Positions 43,485-54,774 of a stretch of DNA of 64,000 bases are shown here, in pieces. The notes under the pieces were generated by a model, which was not told where the DNA came from, ran no database searches, and saw nothing but the letters and a program-made list of their open reading frames with translations. The DNA lies in the NCBI RefSeq assembly GCF_003576645.1, contig NC_044916.1, positions 4,142,307 through 4,206,306 of the forward strand. The letters are read 5' to 3'. This DNA is from Ipomoea triloba. Its lineage: Eukaryota; Streptophyta; Magnoliopsida; Solanales; Convolvulaceae. The first letter of the stretch is position 1. The number at the start of each line of letters is the position of its first letter. The translations under genes and the position numbers were made by a program.

Positions 43485-44200
43485 AATTTTTTTTTAATAA
43501 ATATGAACACCGTATCAAATGATCTAGTAAGTAATTTTGTACGTAAGTTAAACGGCAAAAAAAATTGAAACAATTTCCATTTCATTCCTATCATGTATGA
43601 AATTATAGTTAGAAAAATATTATATTCTCCTACTTAAATTATCTTCCAATATTTACTCTATGGCGGAATGTTATTTAATTACTCTCTAATATTCACTCAA
43701 TGACGGGATATTATTTATAATGTTTAAAAAAGTAAAACTATTTATTTTTTACAGTACTATTTTATAAAATTACTTTTTTACATTCACTCCGTAATGAAGC
43801 ATTATTTATAATGTTTCACAAAGTAAAACTATTTACTTTCATTACTTGCCTATGTATTTATTATGGAGTAATTAATTTGGCTACAAGTTAAGAAAAAATT
43901 CAAGTAATAATCAAATAAAATTAAAAAAAATTAAATATAATTTTACTACGTATATGTTTTAAATTTCTACTATTTTATTATTCATTATTACAATTAAAAT
44001 TAAATTATTAAATTGAAAATTTTTGAAAGATTTTTATAATATGGAAATAAATAAAAGACATTGATGAATTTTTTTATACCTAAATTGTATTATTATTAAA
44101 TTGTAATAATATATCCTTACTCAAATTATTCTCTAATATTCACAGTCTATGCCCCAATCTATTAAAATTCAATTTAATTACATTCAAACTCGTGGGTACA
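43485..44200. other. AT-rich intergenic DNA
   Basis: It contains repeated ATTCACTC(T/A)ATG and TATTATTTATAATGTTT(A/C)A words. No gene is supported. Confidence 0.35.
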
Positions 44201-44209
44201 TAACAACGC

Positions 44210-44745
44210 CTTGAAAGAAATACTATTGAATAAGACTTTGATAGAGATTATCCCCGACTTCGTCTTCGTACGTATAAACGGTCGGTACATAGACCCTAAG
44301 CATATCCCTCAAAGAACCGACCGGACCCGAGACTCACCCGGTCGGAACAAGGCCGATACCGATGCAAAGCTGAACAACAGAACCCAGCCGTAAAGACCTT
44401 TCTGTCCATCCCGATCTTCAGACTCCCGAGCAGTCATAACCAATTAATCTGATTTAAAGCACGTGTACGCCATTGCTTCCACTCGACGATAAGCCTATGC
44501 ATGTTCTCCACGTGCTTGCCATGCCGAGGGGCAGATTTTGTCCCTTTCCTCTACCTATAAATACCGCATTTATTGATGAGAGAATGAACTTTTTGGCTAT
44601 TACACTAACGATAGCTATATGCTCGGAGACTTAAGGCCCACTACACGGTCATCCGAGATAGAACCCTTGACTTGACGTTCAGACAAGTCGAACCGGTTGC
44701 ACTAGCCGCTTTGTATCCGGTTCTCAATATAAATAATAAACTATA
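44210..44745. repeat. Possible solo LTR or LTR fragment
   Basis: A GC-richer island (repeated CCGGTCGG, GACCGG and ACCGGTT words) with a promoter-like CTATAAATACCGC at about 44565 and an AATAAA at about 44737, in otherwise AT-rich DNA. The order (GC-rich U3, TATA box, then polyadenylation signal 170 bases on) is LTR-like. No partner LTR, target duplication or coding sequence is seen. Confidence 0.35.
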
Positions 44746-46559
44746 GTTGCTTCTTTTAGTCTACGAGTATTTTTACGAGATGACCTTGTTTGGTAATTGG
44801 CAATTATTTGTTAGCAGTTAGTGGATTGTATTTGTAGTTTTGACAAACAAATTGTTTAAGTGGTTTATAGAGAAATATTTGGTAAAATTAACGTTTTATT
44901 ATTAATGGTTAACATGTCAAAACACATATATAGACAAGCGTATATTTTACAAATAATTATTAATGATATAATAATTTTTAATTATAAAAAATTAAATAAA
45001 ATAAATAACATAAATATATAAACAAATAAATAAAAATAACTATTAATTATTAATTGTATTATATTTTACCAAATTATATTTTAAATAATAATGTATTATT
45101 AATATTTACAATTTTTTATATAATATTAAAAAAAATTGGAGCGTGCACTTTTTGGCAAACCGCCAAAGCCAGACACTACAAATTTTAACAAAATTGTAAG
45201 GTTGGCGGTTTACCCTCAAAACGTTATTGAATTCAGCTATTAATCAAATACAATTTTTAACGTTTTAACTAAGTCAAGTGAATAAAGTATGGTCAAATTA
45301 CCAAACAAGGTCATAAATGACAGTGTAGCATGGAAATATGTATATACAACAGTACAACATCATCACATTTAAAAGTTAGGTTTGATTACTCAAAAGTCAA
45401 TCCATTTTAATTAATTGTAAAGAAACCAAACAATAAGATCACATCACATTTAAAGATTAGGTGATTTTACCCAAATGTCAATCCTTTTTAAATGTACATA
45501 ACCACAAAAAACTAGCTAGTTATAGTGTGAACCATAACTTATATTATACTAGCTATATTATACGGCCGTTCACAAATAAATATTCATTTTTAATATATTA
45601 TAAGTTCATTTCTAGACAGTATACTAAAAGTTACTTTTCAAAAAATGAATATATAATATATTAAAAATTAACCTTTATTATATTAAAATGAATATTTATG
45701 GAAGTGATTCACCTAACAATGTAAATCATGATCTATGATTTTATGGTATAAGCATATTGTTAAGATTTCAAACTTATGTATATGTAATAATTTTGATTTA
45801 AAAATATTTTTGTACCATTTTCTAATTAATCAAATTTGTTTTACAAAAATTTCAAGTCATTTCTTTAATTAATATAAAAATGGGGAGCAAGTTTCCTAGG
45901 GCAGAAACGTGTCTCTAGCCCAAATTAAAATAATAATTTCATGGGTCAAAATTTTAATATATAAAAAAGTTCAAATTAATTATCGAATTACATGCAAAAG
46001 GTACAATTAAACTCCTGTCCAAAATGATGCAATTCAATCAAATTTGACATGTTTCTCAAGTCATTACTGACATGACAATCATCTTATTAAAAAAATTTTA
46101 TTTTTAATTTACTTTAATAATTTTAAATAAAAAAAATTCAAAGAAAAAAAGAAAAATCTCATTCCCTTCCCATCTTCGTCTCCGCCTCGAGACAGAGATT
46201 TCTTCATTTCCGGCATTGAGATAAATATCTTTTTTTTTTTTTGAGTTATAGTGATGTACTAAATTTGACAAAAATATGAAAAGTAGGATTGTATTTTTGT
46301 ATCTGTCAAAAAATTAAAGCCAAAGGATATAATTAATGCGATCAAATAACAGAACAAAATTAAATGCAAAAATGTCACTAATAGTTGAAGATTAAAATTT
46401 AAAATTTACACAAAACCAAACAAAAAAAAAAAAAAAAAACCAAATGTGTGTATATTGATGGTTATTAATGGGACCAAGCCCATCATAGAATCTTGTTAAT
46501 ATCGAAGAACAAGGAGAAAAATTAATATTAAATTAATAAGACCCATTAATAAAAGATAA
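44746..46559. other. AT-rich intergenic DNA
   Basis: Long A/T-only stretches without a supported gene. Inverted words GGTAATTGGCAATTATTTG (44791 on) and the region before 45310 (AATTACCAAACAAGGTCAT) suggest an old MITE spanning about 44780-45315, TIR CTTGTTTGGTAATT. Confidence 0.4.
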
Positions 46560-46990
46560 ATTATTCTGTAGATTCGGGTCTCGAATTTAAAGATACACAA
46601 TTTACATACTAAATGTTTATAATTTATCTTTTAAAAAATCATAATTTATGATGACCTTATATTGTATTTATAAATTCCTAAAACTTAGAAACACAATTTT
46701 ATATTCAAACATTCACAATTTCAATACTAAAAATACACAATTTAAGACCAGGATCCACCTTGCAATCTAGACCCTGGTCATGGTATAACAATTAACAACT
46801 GTGAGTAAACAACAAATTATTTTGTGGACTCGAGTTCAACGAACACAATTTACATACTGAATGTTTACAAATTATATACTGAATGTTCACAATGTACATA
46901 TTGAATGTTCACAATTTAAATTGTGAACATTCAATATGTAAATAGACACGAATTTATCTTTACGTGGATTTGAATCCATGGTAAAATTAT
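46560..46990. mobile_element. Hairpin-ended element cluster H7 (ATTCACAATTT subfamily)
   Basis: Two adjacent decayed units. The first ends with GACCAGGATCCACCTTGCAA..TAGACCCTGGTC (46746-46780), the same palindrome layout as H5. The second begins TTTGTGGACTCGAGTTCAAC (46821) and ends GTGGATTTGAATCCATGG (46964-46981). The interiors are arrays of ACACAATTTACATACT and AATGTTCACAATTT units. Confidence 0.5.
46895..46940. repeat. 46-bp perfect palindrome
   Basis: The 23 bases TACATATTGAATGTTCACAA-TTT are followed with no spacer by their exact reverse complement. It lies in the second unit of H7 and would extrude as a loop-free cruciform. Confidence 0.9.
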
Positions 46991-47019
46991 TGGTGGATAA
47001 ACTGTTTGGGCTACAGCGG

Positions 47020-47106
47020 AATAATAATCATTATATAATCGTTATATGTATACCTTTTGGGGTGAATAATAATCATTATATAATCGTTATATGTATACCT
47101 TTTGGG
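47020..47106. repeat. Direct duplication of about 42 bp
   Basis: The stretch AATAATAATCATTATATAAT..CCTTTTGGG occurs at 47020-47061 and again at 47065-47106, apparently without change. Confidence 0.9.
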
Positions 47107-47377
47107 CTATTAGTACCCACTGGATTCTTCAAGTTTGTATCTTAGATTAGCATTACTTTAGGCCTTCTAACTCTGGACAAGAATGATTGCACTCCATCAA
47201 TCATCATGACACTACTTTCTCTGGAGTAATATAAAAGGGTTCTACGGTTTTTTTTCTTTTCTTTTCTTTTTCTTTTGGGAGGTTTTAAAAGTTTTTGTAA
47301 GTGTAATTACAAAAGAGAAGATGGAAGGAAAGAGAAAAAAAAACAAAACAAAACAAAACAAAGTTGATTTCAGAAAG

Positions 47378-47391
<14 letters not shown>

Positions 47392-47442
<51 letters not shown>
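47392..47442. repeat. (TA)n microsatellite
   Basis: A TA run with one ATAATATTA interruption, preceded by a poly-A stretch. Confidence 0.93.
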
Positions 47443-47445
<3 letters not shown>

Positions 47446-48985
47446 ACCGCAGTAACACGCCCAGCGGGCGCGCGCATTGCAGGCGCCCGCTGGGCACAAT
47501 TTGTGACAGCCACACGATTAGTATGAATCTGACAATAGTATTAAGTGGACCCACATTTATGAAAGAATCACATATTAGCATAGGATTGCAAGAGGACCTT
47601 TGGCATTCTCTTTCTTTCCCCCACTCTTCTATGGTGGCAAAATGTTTCTCAAACTGTAATAAATGCATTATTGAGGAAGCCCTGAGTTATGTCAAATTGA
47701 TCCACAAAGTATTATTCCAGCCCAGTCTATTTTTGGTTAAAATGGGTTGCGCTACAATTGTGTTTTTTTTTTAACTGCTTGAACAAGTAAATATCAAGGA
47801 GATAGTAAACCCCTATTCAATTGGGGGTGTTTTAGATCATGCATATATACTTCCCATTTATACTCTATTACTTTTATTCCCTTACATAACTAGCTATGAT
47901 AACACATTTTCATCACGTAGGTCCTATCAAAAGTATTTACATTAAGAGTATGAGTGTGGAGTATCAAAAGTTGAGAGCACATGTAGCATTTTTGCTAGGA
48001 GGGGGTGGGGGTGGGGGTTGGTCCTTCAACTGTGACACTAATATATTGGCAGAATTTGCCCCGAAAGGGGTAGTAAAGTGAGTGGAGCATTACTCTCGTA
48101 TCTAAATGTTATCGGTTTGATTTTTGCTAATACTTTCTTGGTTGAGCTCATCACACATCCTCTTCATAGTATGTTTATCTCTCGTGCGATTTGTAGACTA
48201 TTACACAAGAGCAAAGTTTACACAAAAGTAACTATATAGATAGATATATAGATAGATAGAATTTGGAAAGTGATGCTCATTGCATTGATATAGTTAGCTT
48301 TGTGTCACATTCACACATAAAATTATATATAAAACTTTGACAAATATCCTTCACATGATTTTATTTGTTGTTTGTCATATTAGTGTGCAACCTTAGATAA
48401 TAGTATCATCATTTTTGGTATTTGGTGATTGGTTACTTACCAATGACTAGATTTTTCTAAAAATTAGTTAAAAGACGTAGCACATAAAGTTGTGTGTAAA
48501 ATATTGTCCAAAAGACTTATAGATTTTAGTTTTTCTTGAATGACTTTTACACTCTAGTAATACTTCACTTAAATCCGCGAAAGTAATCAAACACCTACTC
48601 AATTATTATAAGCAAATTTGAAGTATTAGACGAATGCCCAACCCCATTAGCAAGTTTTGCTGAGATTTTGCAGTCCTAAAACTTGAGTCTGGGAGTTTAA
48701 CAAATGGGAATTGGTTGTTTTATGGTGTTTTTTCCTCCTGCTAATTGGAATTTTTGGCAGAGCATGGTGGGTCCCTGTGAGAAATAATTGCACTGCACCG
48801 TAATTCCTTTATTTTTTTTATTTTATTTTTAGTTTTGTTTTTTCCCTTTTTTTTTCCTTCACCGCATTTTTTCTTTTATAATCACATTTACAAAAATTTC
48901 TCAAAAATCACATCTAAATTTAACTATTGGGTAAGGCCTAATAGACAAAATGACAAATATGATTTTTCTTTTCCCACTTTGGTGG
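47443..48985. other. Intergenic DNA upstream of the GDSL gene
   Basis: It contains a GC palindrome-like CCAGCGGGCGCGCGCATTGC / GGCGCCCGCTGGG around 47460-47496. A MITE-like repeat at 47800-48000 (GAGTGTGGAGTATCAAAAGT, AGCATTTTTGCTA) is related to 52840-53290, and a SINE-like head lies at 48063-48130. No gene is supported. Confidence 0.4.
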
Positions 48986-49024
48986 TTGGCTGGTAGGTGG
49001 CAGGGTGGGTGTGTATGTAGGTCA

Positions 49025-49031
49025 ATATAAA
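49025..49031 (+). promoter_or_regulatory. TATA box of the GDSL gene
   Basis: ATATAAA lies 55-61 bases upstream of the ATG at 49086, giving a plausible start site near 49056 and a leader of about 30 bases. Confidence 0.5.
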
Positions 49032-49085
49032 AATTCTTCGCTCCGCCCCGCCCCGCAGCGGACCAAAAAAATTCGAAAATTCTTC

Positions 49086-51160
49086 ATGGCTTTCTCCATC
49101 TCCCCGTTGCTGGCAAACTCTGCGATTATCTGCGTTCTTCTTGTATTGTTTGCATCGCACCGGGATGCTGCTGCTGCTACTGGATATAATTGCTACAAAT
49201 CCATCATTAACTTCGGCGATTCCCTCGCCGACACCGGAAACTTCATTCGCATGTCGAATCCTGAAAACAAAGGAGCCACTCCGCCCTACGGAGAAACGTT
49301 CTTTCACCGCCCCACCGGCCGCTTCTCCGACGGCCGATTGATCATTGACTTTATCGGTATGTATTTACCATATTTCATTCACTTTAATTTAGTGTTGACT
49401 GTCTGGGATCTGGGATATGATGCTGATATTAGTTGTGATTGCAGCTCGGAGCTTGGGGCTTCCGTTTTTGCGGCCATATTTATCGGCGGAAAACGGCGAA
49501 GAAGAGAGTAATTTCGAGGAAGGGGTGAATTTCGCCGTCGCCGGAGCTACTGCGCTTCATATCTCCTTCTTCCAAGAAAGAGGAATTGTTAATGATATGA
49601 CAAACACCTCTTTGGGAACACAATTGGATTGGTTCCAGAAATCTTTCTGCAACAGCATTCATTCTGCAGGTCATCTCTTCTTTTTTCCCACAGAGTGTGT
49701 TGACTTTTAGTTATTTGGGATTAAATTCTACCAACTTCAACTCTCTTTCACTAAACTTTAAGCTAATCAACTACTACTGTATTTGTTGGGCCGAGGCCAA
49801 ATCCATCAATTAGTGGCTAGGAGGTCTAAAAAATGTGATTATGAAATTATACATTTGTTATTAATTATAGCTTTTGACATAGTAGTAAACTTTTAATCTT
49901 AACAAGTGGCATAAAAGTGTCTACAATAGAGAATTAGTTACTTTGTTCAATATTAGAAACTCTAGGTATACCAAAAAAAAAAGAGTTAGATTACGCTTTT
50001 GAGTGTGAGGAATTGTTTTTATAAATGGGTACATTTTGTTATTTTATCAACATGCAGGGGTAAAATTGGAATTTTATTAATAAAAAACTTTTTAAAAACA
50101 ATTATAAATTTAAATTAAAAAAGTTATTATCACTTGTAACATTATCAATTTTAGTCTTGGATGATTTTTTTTTTTTTTTTTGAATTTAAGGTGTGTTTAA
50201 AAGTGCAATTGAGCTGTCTAAAAGGGCATTTAGATGAATTGTTATTAAAGTTCTAATTGCAAAATTTCAAAAAAACTTATGGCATTAGTGTATTTCTTGA
50301 TTATAAACAGATTGCAAAGAAAAATTGCAAAGCTCTCTTGTAATCATGGGAGAGATTGGGGGCAATGACTACAATTATGCATTCTTTCAAGGCTTTCCCA
50401 GAGAAGAGATCTCATCTTTCGTTCCCAAAGTTATTTCCACCATTAGTTCAGCTATTACGGTATGATTCCTATTACATTACCAAAAAAACACAAAATTATT
50501 TAGGGATTAGAACTTACAATTCAATTAATTTTCGCAGAAACTAATTGAATTTGGAGCTCGAAGCGTGGTTGTTCCGGGAAACTTACCTATTGGATGTATA
50601 CCAGCTTACTTGTCTCACTTTATAAATTCCAATCAGAGCGATTACGACTCTTCAACAGGCTGCATCAATTGGTTAAACGAGTTCTCTATGTCCCATAATG
50701 AACAACTTGAACGAGAGCTGAGTCGCCTCCGAGAGCTTCATCCAAATACCACCATAATTTATGCAGACTACTACAACGCAGCCATGGAGTTATATTCTTC
50801 CCCAACCAAATATGGCAATTCCCAGCTCCCATTTTTAACTTTTATTTGCTTCATTTCACTTCACAGTCATCTCTGATTCTGAATTTGTGTTATCTTAATG
50901 GTTTCATAGGATTTAAGAATACATTATCAGCATGTTGTGGAGCAGGAGGCCCATACAATTACGACGCAGATGCTGAGTGTGGGTTAGAATCAAGGGTGTG
51001 CGATGAGCCATCATCATTTGTAAGCTGGGATGGCATTCACTCCACAGAAGCTGCATATGAAGTGATAGCTCAGGGGCTACTTCATGGCCCATATACTTCA
51101 CCTCATGTTAATGGATTGTGCATTCTTGAAGGCTCAAGATTTCAAATTTCAGACCATTGA
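49086..51160 (+). CDS. GDSL esterase/lipase, secreted
   Basis: Five exons, 49086-49356, 49445-49669, 50311-50459, 50538-50814 and 50910-51160, encode 390 residues in phase, the usual length for plant GDSL lipases. The family hydrolyses acyl esters in the cell wall, apoplast or vacuole; the natural substrate is not predictable. A signal peptide is evident ([14 protein letters not shown], about 12-25, with an Ala-rich cleavage region). Block I is [11 protein letters not shown] with nucleophile Ser46. The block II Gly is in [10 protein letters not shown]. Block III is [10 protein letters not shown] with Asn184. Block V is [12 protein letters not shown] with Asp348 and His351. All catalytic residues are therefore present. 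[12 protein letters not shown] and the overall wording fit the clade of sinapine-esterase-like and acetylajmaline-esterase-like proteins. Intron 4 (50815-50909) appears to use a rare GC donor (TATG|GCAATT...CATAG|G); the other three introns are GT-AG. A broken fragment of a second copy lies 1.5 kb downstream. Confidence 0.93.
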
Positions 51161-51670
51161 AGAATATAATGAAGATGTGATGTTGGGGGCTGAAATTATC
51201 TCATGACATTTTAATATATATATTATTTAATGTTATGTAATTACTGACCGAAGGAGGAATTAGGGGAAAAGGAAGTATGATTCTGTGGATTAGGTTGGAA
51301 TAGAATTACTGGTTGGGAATTTCTACCGATTTTGGTATATATTGGAATTGGAAGAGAAAAAGTAGTATAATGATCAAAATTCCTGTGTAATTGCAATTCC
51401 TAATAAAGAGTTGGCTTATTAGGGAAGACAATTTGGTCATTACACTCTAAACTTTCTTCTCATGGTTTATGAAATTACAATTCTTAGGGGGCGAGTGGAT
51501 AGGATTTGTAATTTCTCAAATTTGAGAAATTGTAATTCATCTTAATTAAACTCTGACATTTATCACTTTTTGAAATTAAATGGGAGATGAGATGCAATTC
51601 CTCTCTACCAAATGAGAACAATGTATGTCTTGTTGTGAAAAAGTTTCAGCCGTCTATCAATATTCATCAA
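51161..51670. other. GDSL gene 3' flank
   Basis: Presumed 3' UTR and flank; AATAAAG at 51401 could be a polyadenylation signal. No further gene. Confidence 0.35.
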
Positions 51671-52121
51671 GGCAAAAACTTGTGTGAGACCGTCTCACCA
51701 TGAGACGGGTCGGGTCGGGTCAAGATGCAAATGTAACACTTATATGCACAAATGACATACTTATATGCTCAAATGTAATACTAATCAAGAATAAAGTTTT
51801 TGTTACTTATTAGGGTAAATGTAATACTTTTAAGGGAAAATACAATACTTTTACATTTCGATTTAAAAGTATTACATTTTTCCTCAAAAGTATTATATTT
51901 GCCCTTATAAGTGAGAGGTACTTGTCAACATTACTTATTATGAAAAATGTATTACTTTTTCTCTTATAAGTAACAAAAATTGTATTTTTAATTAGTGTTA
52001 TATTTGAGCATATAAGTGTGAGATTTGCACATATAAGTATGACATTTGCACGGCGCTTTGACCCGACCCGACCCGTCGCACGAATAAGGATACATGAGAC
52101 GGTCTCACACAAGTGTGACCC
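51671..52121. mobile_element. Hairpin-ended element H8 (GAGACCGTCTC type), perfect 9-bp TSD
   Basis: Inner terminal repeats are a perfect 20-base pair, ACTTGTGTGAGACCGTCTCA at 51678-51697 and its inverse at 52095-52114. Within each, TGAGACCGTCTCA is itself palindromic. GGGTCGGGTC / GACCCGACCC form a second inverted layer. The 9-mers ATTCATCAA at 51662-51670 and 52122-52130 are identical, so the element is bounded there, with GG at both outer ends. The interior is an array of AAATGTAATACTTTTA-type units in both orientations. A 106-codon minus-strand frame (51810-52130) is noise from this array. Confidence 0.8.
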
Positions 52122-52649
52122 ATTCATCAATGGTTGAGAGTTTTAGTAAAAAAGAATATGGAGTCAAATTTATAATTATTGAAAACTTTTAAAAACATGG
52201 TTCATTTTATAATTATTTCGAATTTGATAGTTTAGTAATATTAAGATTCTAACCTTTAATTTCTTAAGATGGAAAGTGTGTATGTGTTTATATTTTTTAT
52301 ATGCAGTTCTTATTTGAACTCTCGAAATTTACAATAAATATCACAAATTTTCTTATTAATTTTTTTGAGTACAAATTTTCTTATTATTTGATTATTTACG
52401 AATGAATTAAATTTACCAATTGAAATCAATTAAATATGGTAGGTCATGCAACACAAGTTGGTGCATTAAATTTTAGGTGTCTTTTGTCAAAAAAAATAAT
52501 AAAAAATAGGTGTCTCATTAGGCTCCACATATTACCCCACTTGTCATTCAACAAATATTTTTATATCTTCAAAGGGTTAGTTAGATGTTGTTGGAATGTT
52601 GGGTGAAGAGTGAAGACTTGGTGGAATATTTTTGGAATATTTTTACATC

Positions 52650-52755
52650 TTCTCGCTAGCAAAATCTGCGGCTATCTCCAATTCTATTCTTATTGTACTG
52701 TTTGCACCAGGTGGGGATGCTATGAATCAATCACTAAGTTGTCAGATTGTACTTC
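52650..52755 (+). pseudogene. Relic of a second GDSL gene (signal-peptide region)
   Basis: Bases 52656-52721 read LAKSAAISNSILIVLFAPGGDA, clearly related to [20 protein letters not shown] of the intact gene at 49110-49170. At the nucleotide level the similarity continues a little (AATCAATCACTAAGTTGTCAG beside ATCCATCATTAACTTCGGCG), then is lost. Stops follow at once. It is a decayed tandem duplicate or a captured exon fragment. Confidence 0.7.
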
Positions 52756-52839
52756 ATAAGGTTAAAAAGTATATATGAATAGATACAACAATTAAATAGC
52801 GCTAGTTGTATTAAAAAAAAAAAAAAGAAAAAGATCAGA

Positions 52840-53290
52840 GTTGTCAAATCAAGCGCCTATTTGTACCTAGTTCTACTACATATATTTAATTTTTTTACCC
52901 CATTACTTTTATTCTATCTCTTAGGTGTCAAACAATGATTAGTTATCTTCATCTTGTGAGTCCTTAGGAAAGTGTCAACATCAATATTTTGTGCGAGAGA
53001 GTAAAACTTGGGAGTATAATTTGGGAGTACAAGTAGTATTTTTCATTTGTACCAGGCGCAAATCCGTAATATATTTAGATACCAATTGTCAAAAGAATTC
53101 TACTACATGGACTCCCATTTTATACTCTCTGACGTGGCAAGATATTATAGGTTATCTTCATCCAGTGGGTCCCAATGAAAGTGTCAACATCAAACTCTTG
53201 TGTGAGAGAGTAAAAGTAATGAGTAGAACTTGGGAGTCCAAGTAATATTTTCATTGTCAAAATCAAACGCCTACAATTAGTCTATTACTA
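52840..53290. repeat. Tandem-duplicated MITE-like repeat
   Basis: Two diverged copies (about 52905-53045 and 53120-53260) share GGTTATCTTCATC(T/C), AAAGTGTCAACATCAA, GAGAGAGTAAAA and ACTTGGGAGT(A/C)(T/C)AAGTA. The same words occur once at 47800-48000. No coding potential. Confidence 0.5.
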
Positions 53291-53502
53291 AACGTCAAAA
53301 GTTATATCTAGTAGTAAATATGCAACTTTATTACATTATACTTACGTAAAAGTCAGCGTCATGTTTTAATGACATGATATTAGACTCGGCTCTCCAAGCC
53401 GCTGCCCAACAAAAATATTTGTAATTGAGATTATTTGAAGTATATGCTGAAAGCTATAGCTAAATGTGTAGGGTTTGATTATTAATCATAACAATAACAA
53501 TA

Positions 53503-53533
53503 AAATAATAATAATAATAATAGTAATAGTAAT

Positions 53534-53569
<36 letters not shown>
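53503..53569. repeat. (AAT)n microsatellite
   Basis: Two AAT runs separated by AGTAATAGTAATTT. Confidence 0.93.
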
Positions 53570-53586
53570 TTGATAATAAATTATTA

Positions 53587-53845
53587 CTCACTCCATTCCA
53601 TTTTGTTTGTTCGATTCGATTAACGATGTTTGATTAAAGTTATTTTTAATCAATTTTTTATAATATTAAATTTAGTATTAGTATATAAAATTTATATATT
53701 TAGAAACTACATTAAAAGTACTATTAAATCCAAAAAGTCAAATTTAAAAATAATTACTAAAAAAAAAAAAGCAATATGAAGAAATAGTACGTTGAGTTGA
53801 CAAATAAATAATAAATAGGACAAACAAATTCAAAATGTGTTGAAA
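53587..53845. mobile_element. Stowaway-type MITE, right end decayed
   Basis: CTCACTCCATTCCATTTTG, preceded by TA, then an interior matching 27857-28115 for over 150 bases (TTAAATTTAGTATTAGTATA, AAATTTATATATTTAGAAA). The right terminus ATAGGACAAACAAATTCAA only faintly matches the expected inverse. Confidence 0.65.
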
Positions 53846-54534
53846 AAGAATTATTATTAGAAGGAATGCTTAGAGAAGAGACACAAAAAATGTAGTCCAT
53901 ATTAGATATCATCAAGTTCTCAAGCAGGGCCGGCTCTCGGCATGTCTTCCCAAGGCCTTTGCACAGAGCCCCCAATTTTTGGGGGACCCATATTTAAAAA
54001 AAAAAATTATATGTATTATATATATAGTATACAAGACTGTTAATTACCATTTTTAATTAAGATTTAAGAATGGTAGCTTTCAAAGTCGTAATTCCCAAAT
54101 CTCAATTATAGTGAAAAATTACCATTTTTAATTAAGATTTAAGAATGGTAGCTTTCAAAGTCGTAATTCCCAAATCTCAATTATAGTGAAAAAAAGTTAT
54201 ATGTAATTATGTGTATATAGTTTACACGGCCAAGGAGAAAAGGCCACACTGCTCACACTATTTTTTCCAGCCGGCAACACCGCTAGCACAAAATTGACGC
54301 AAACAGACAACAGATTCATCAATTCTTCTTCATCATAAGTTTTCTTACATTCTCTTAATAGGTAATTAAAATTACGTATTATTTTACAATTCATGTTTAT
54401 TGTTTTATTTACATGACTTAAAATTTTTAATTTTAGAATAATATATTCTAGAATTTGTTTCTTGATTAATTATTTATTCATAGAGTGATAGAGGTTCTAA
54501 ATAAATTCTTATTTTTCCTTACAGTTTTATAATT

Positions 54535-54720
54535 ATGTCTTCTAGAAAATATTCATATGGATTTGAGAAGCGTAAAAAGAAAATAAAAATTGAGCAACCT
54601 CACAAAAGGGAGCGCAACTGTACTCTTGAAAAATTCAATACAAAAGAAACTCAAATTGATGAACAAAAAAATGATGCCAAGGAAAAATTGTTAGATGCTA
54701 ATCTTCATATAGAAGATTAA
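54535..54720 (+). pseudogene. hAT (TTF-type) transposase N-terminal fragment
   Basis: The 61-residue frame MSSRKYSYGFEKRKKKIKIE.. looks like the basic start of plant zinc-finger MYM/TTF-type hAT transposases (the pattern 'S(G)xEKRKxKKxxE'), followed by an acidic region. It ends at 54720 and no catalytic domain follows. It is repeated identically at 56390-56575 because of the assembly duplication. Confidence 0.6.
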
Positions 54721-54774
54721 GATGATTGTGAGATTGGAAAATATTTAAATGATGGTGTGTACAACGATGATAGG

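Noticed and set aside
47443..47510. Terminator-like GC palindrome CCAGCGGGCGC / GCGCCCGCTGG
   Set aside because: It resembles a bacterial terminator by shape only. There is no adjacent gene and the context is plant nuclear; it is more likely part of a repeat.
51810..52130. 106-codon minus-strand frame
   Set aside because: It arises from the repeat array inside element H8; composition and position give no coding support.
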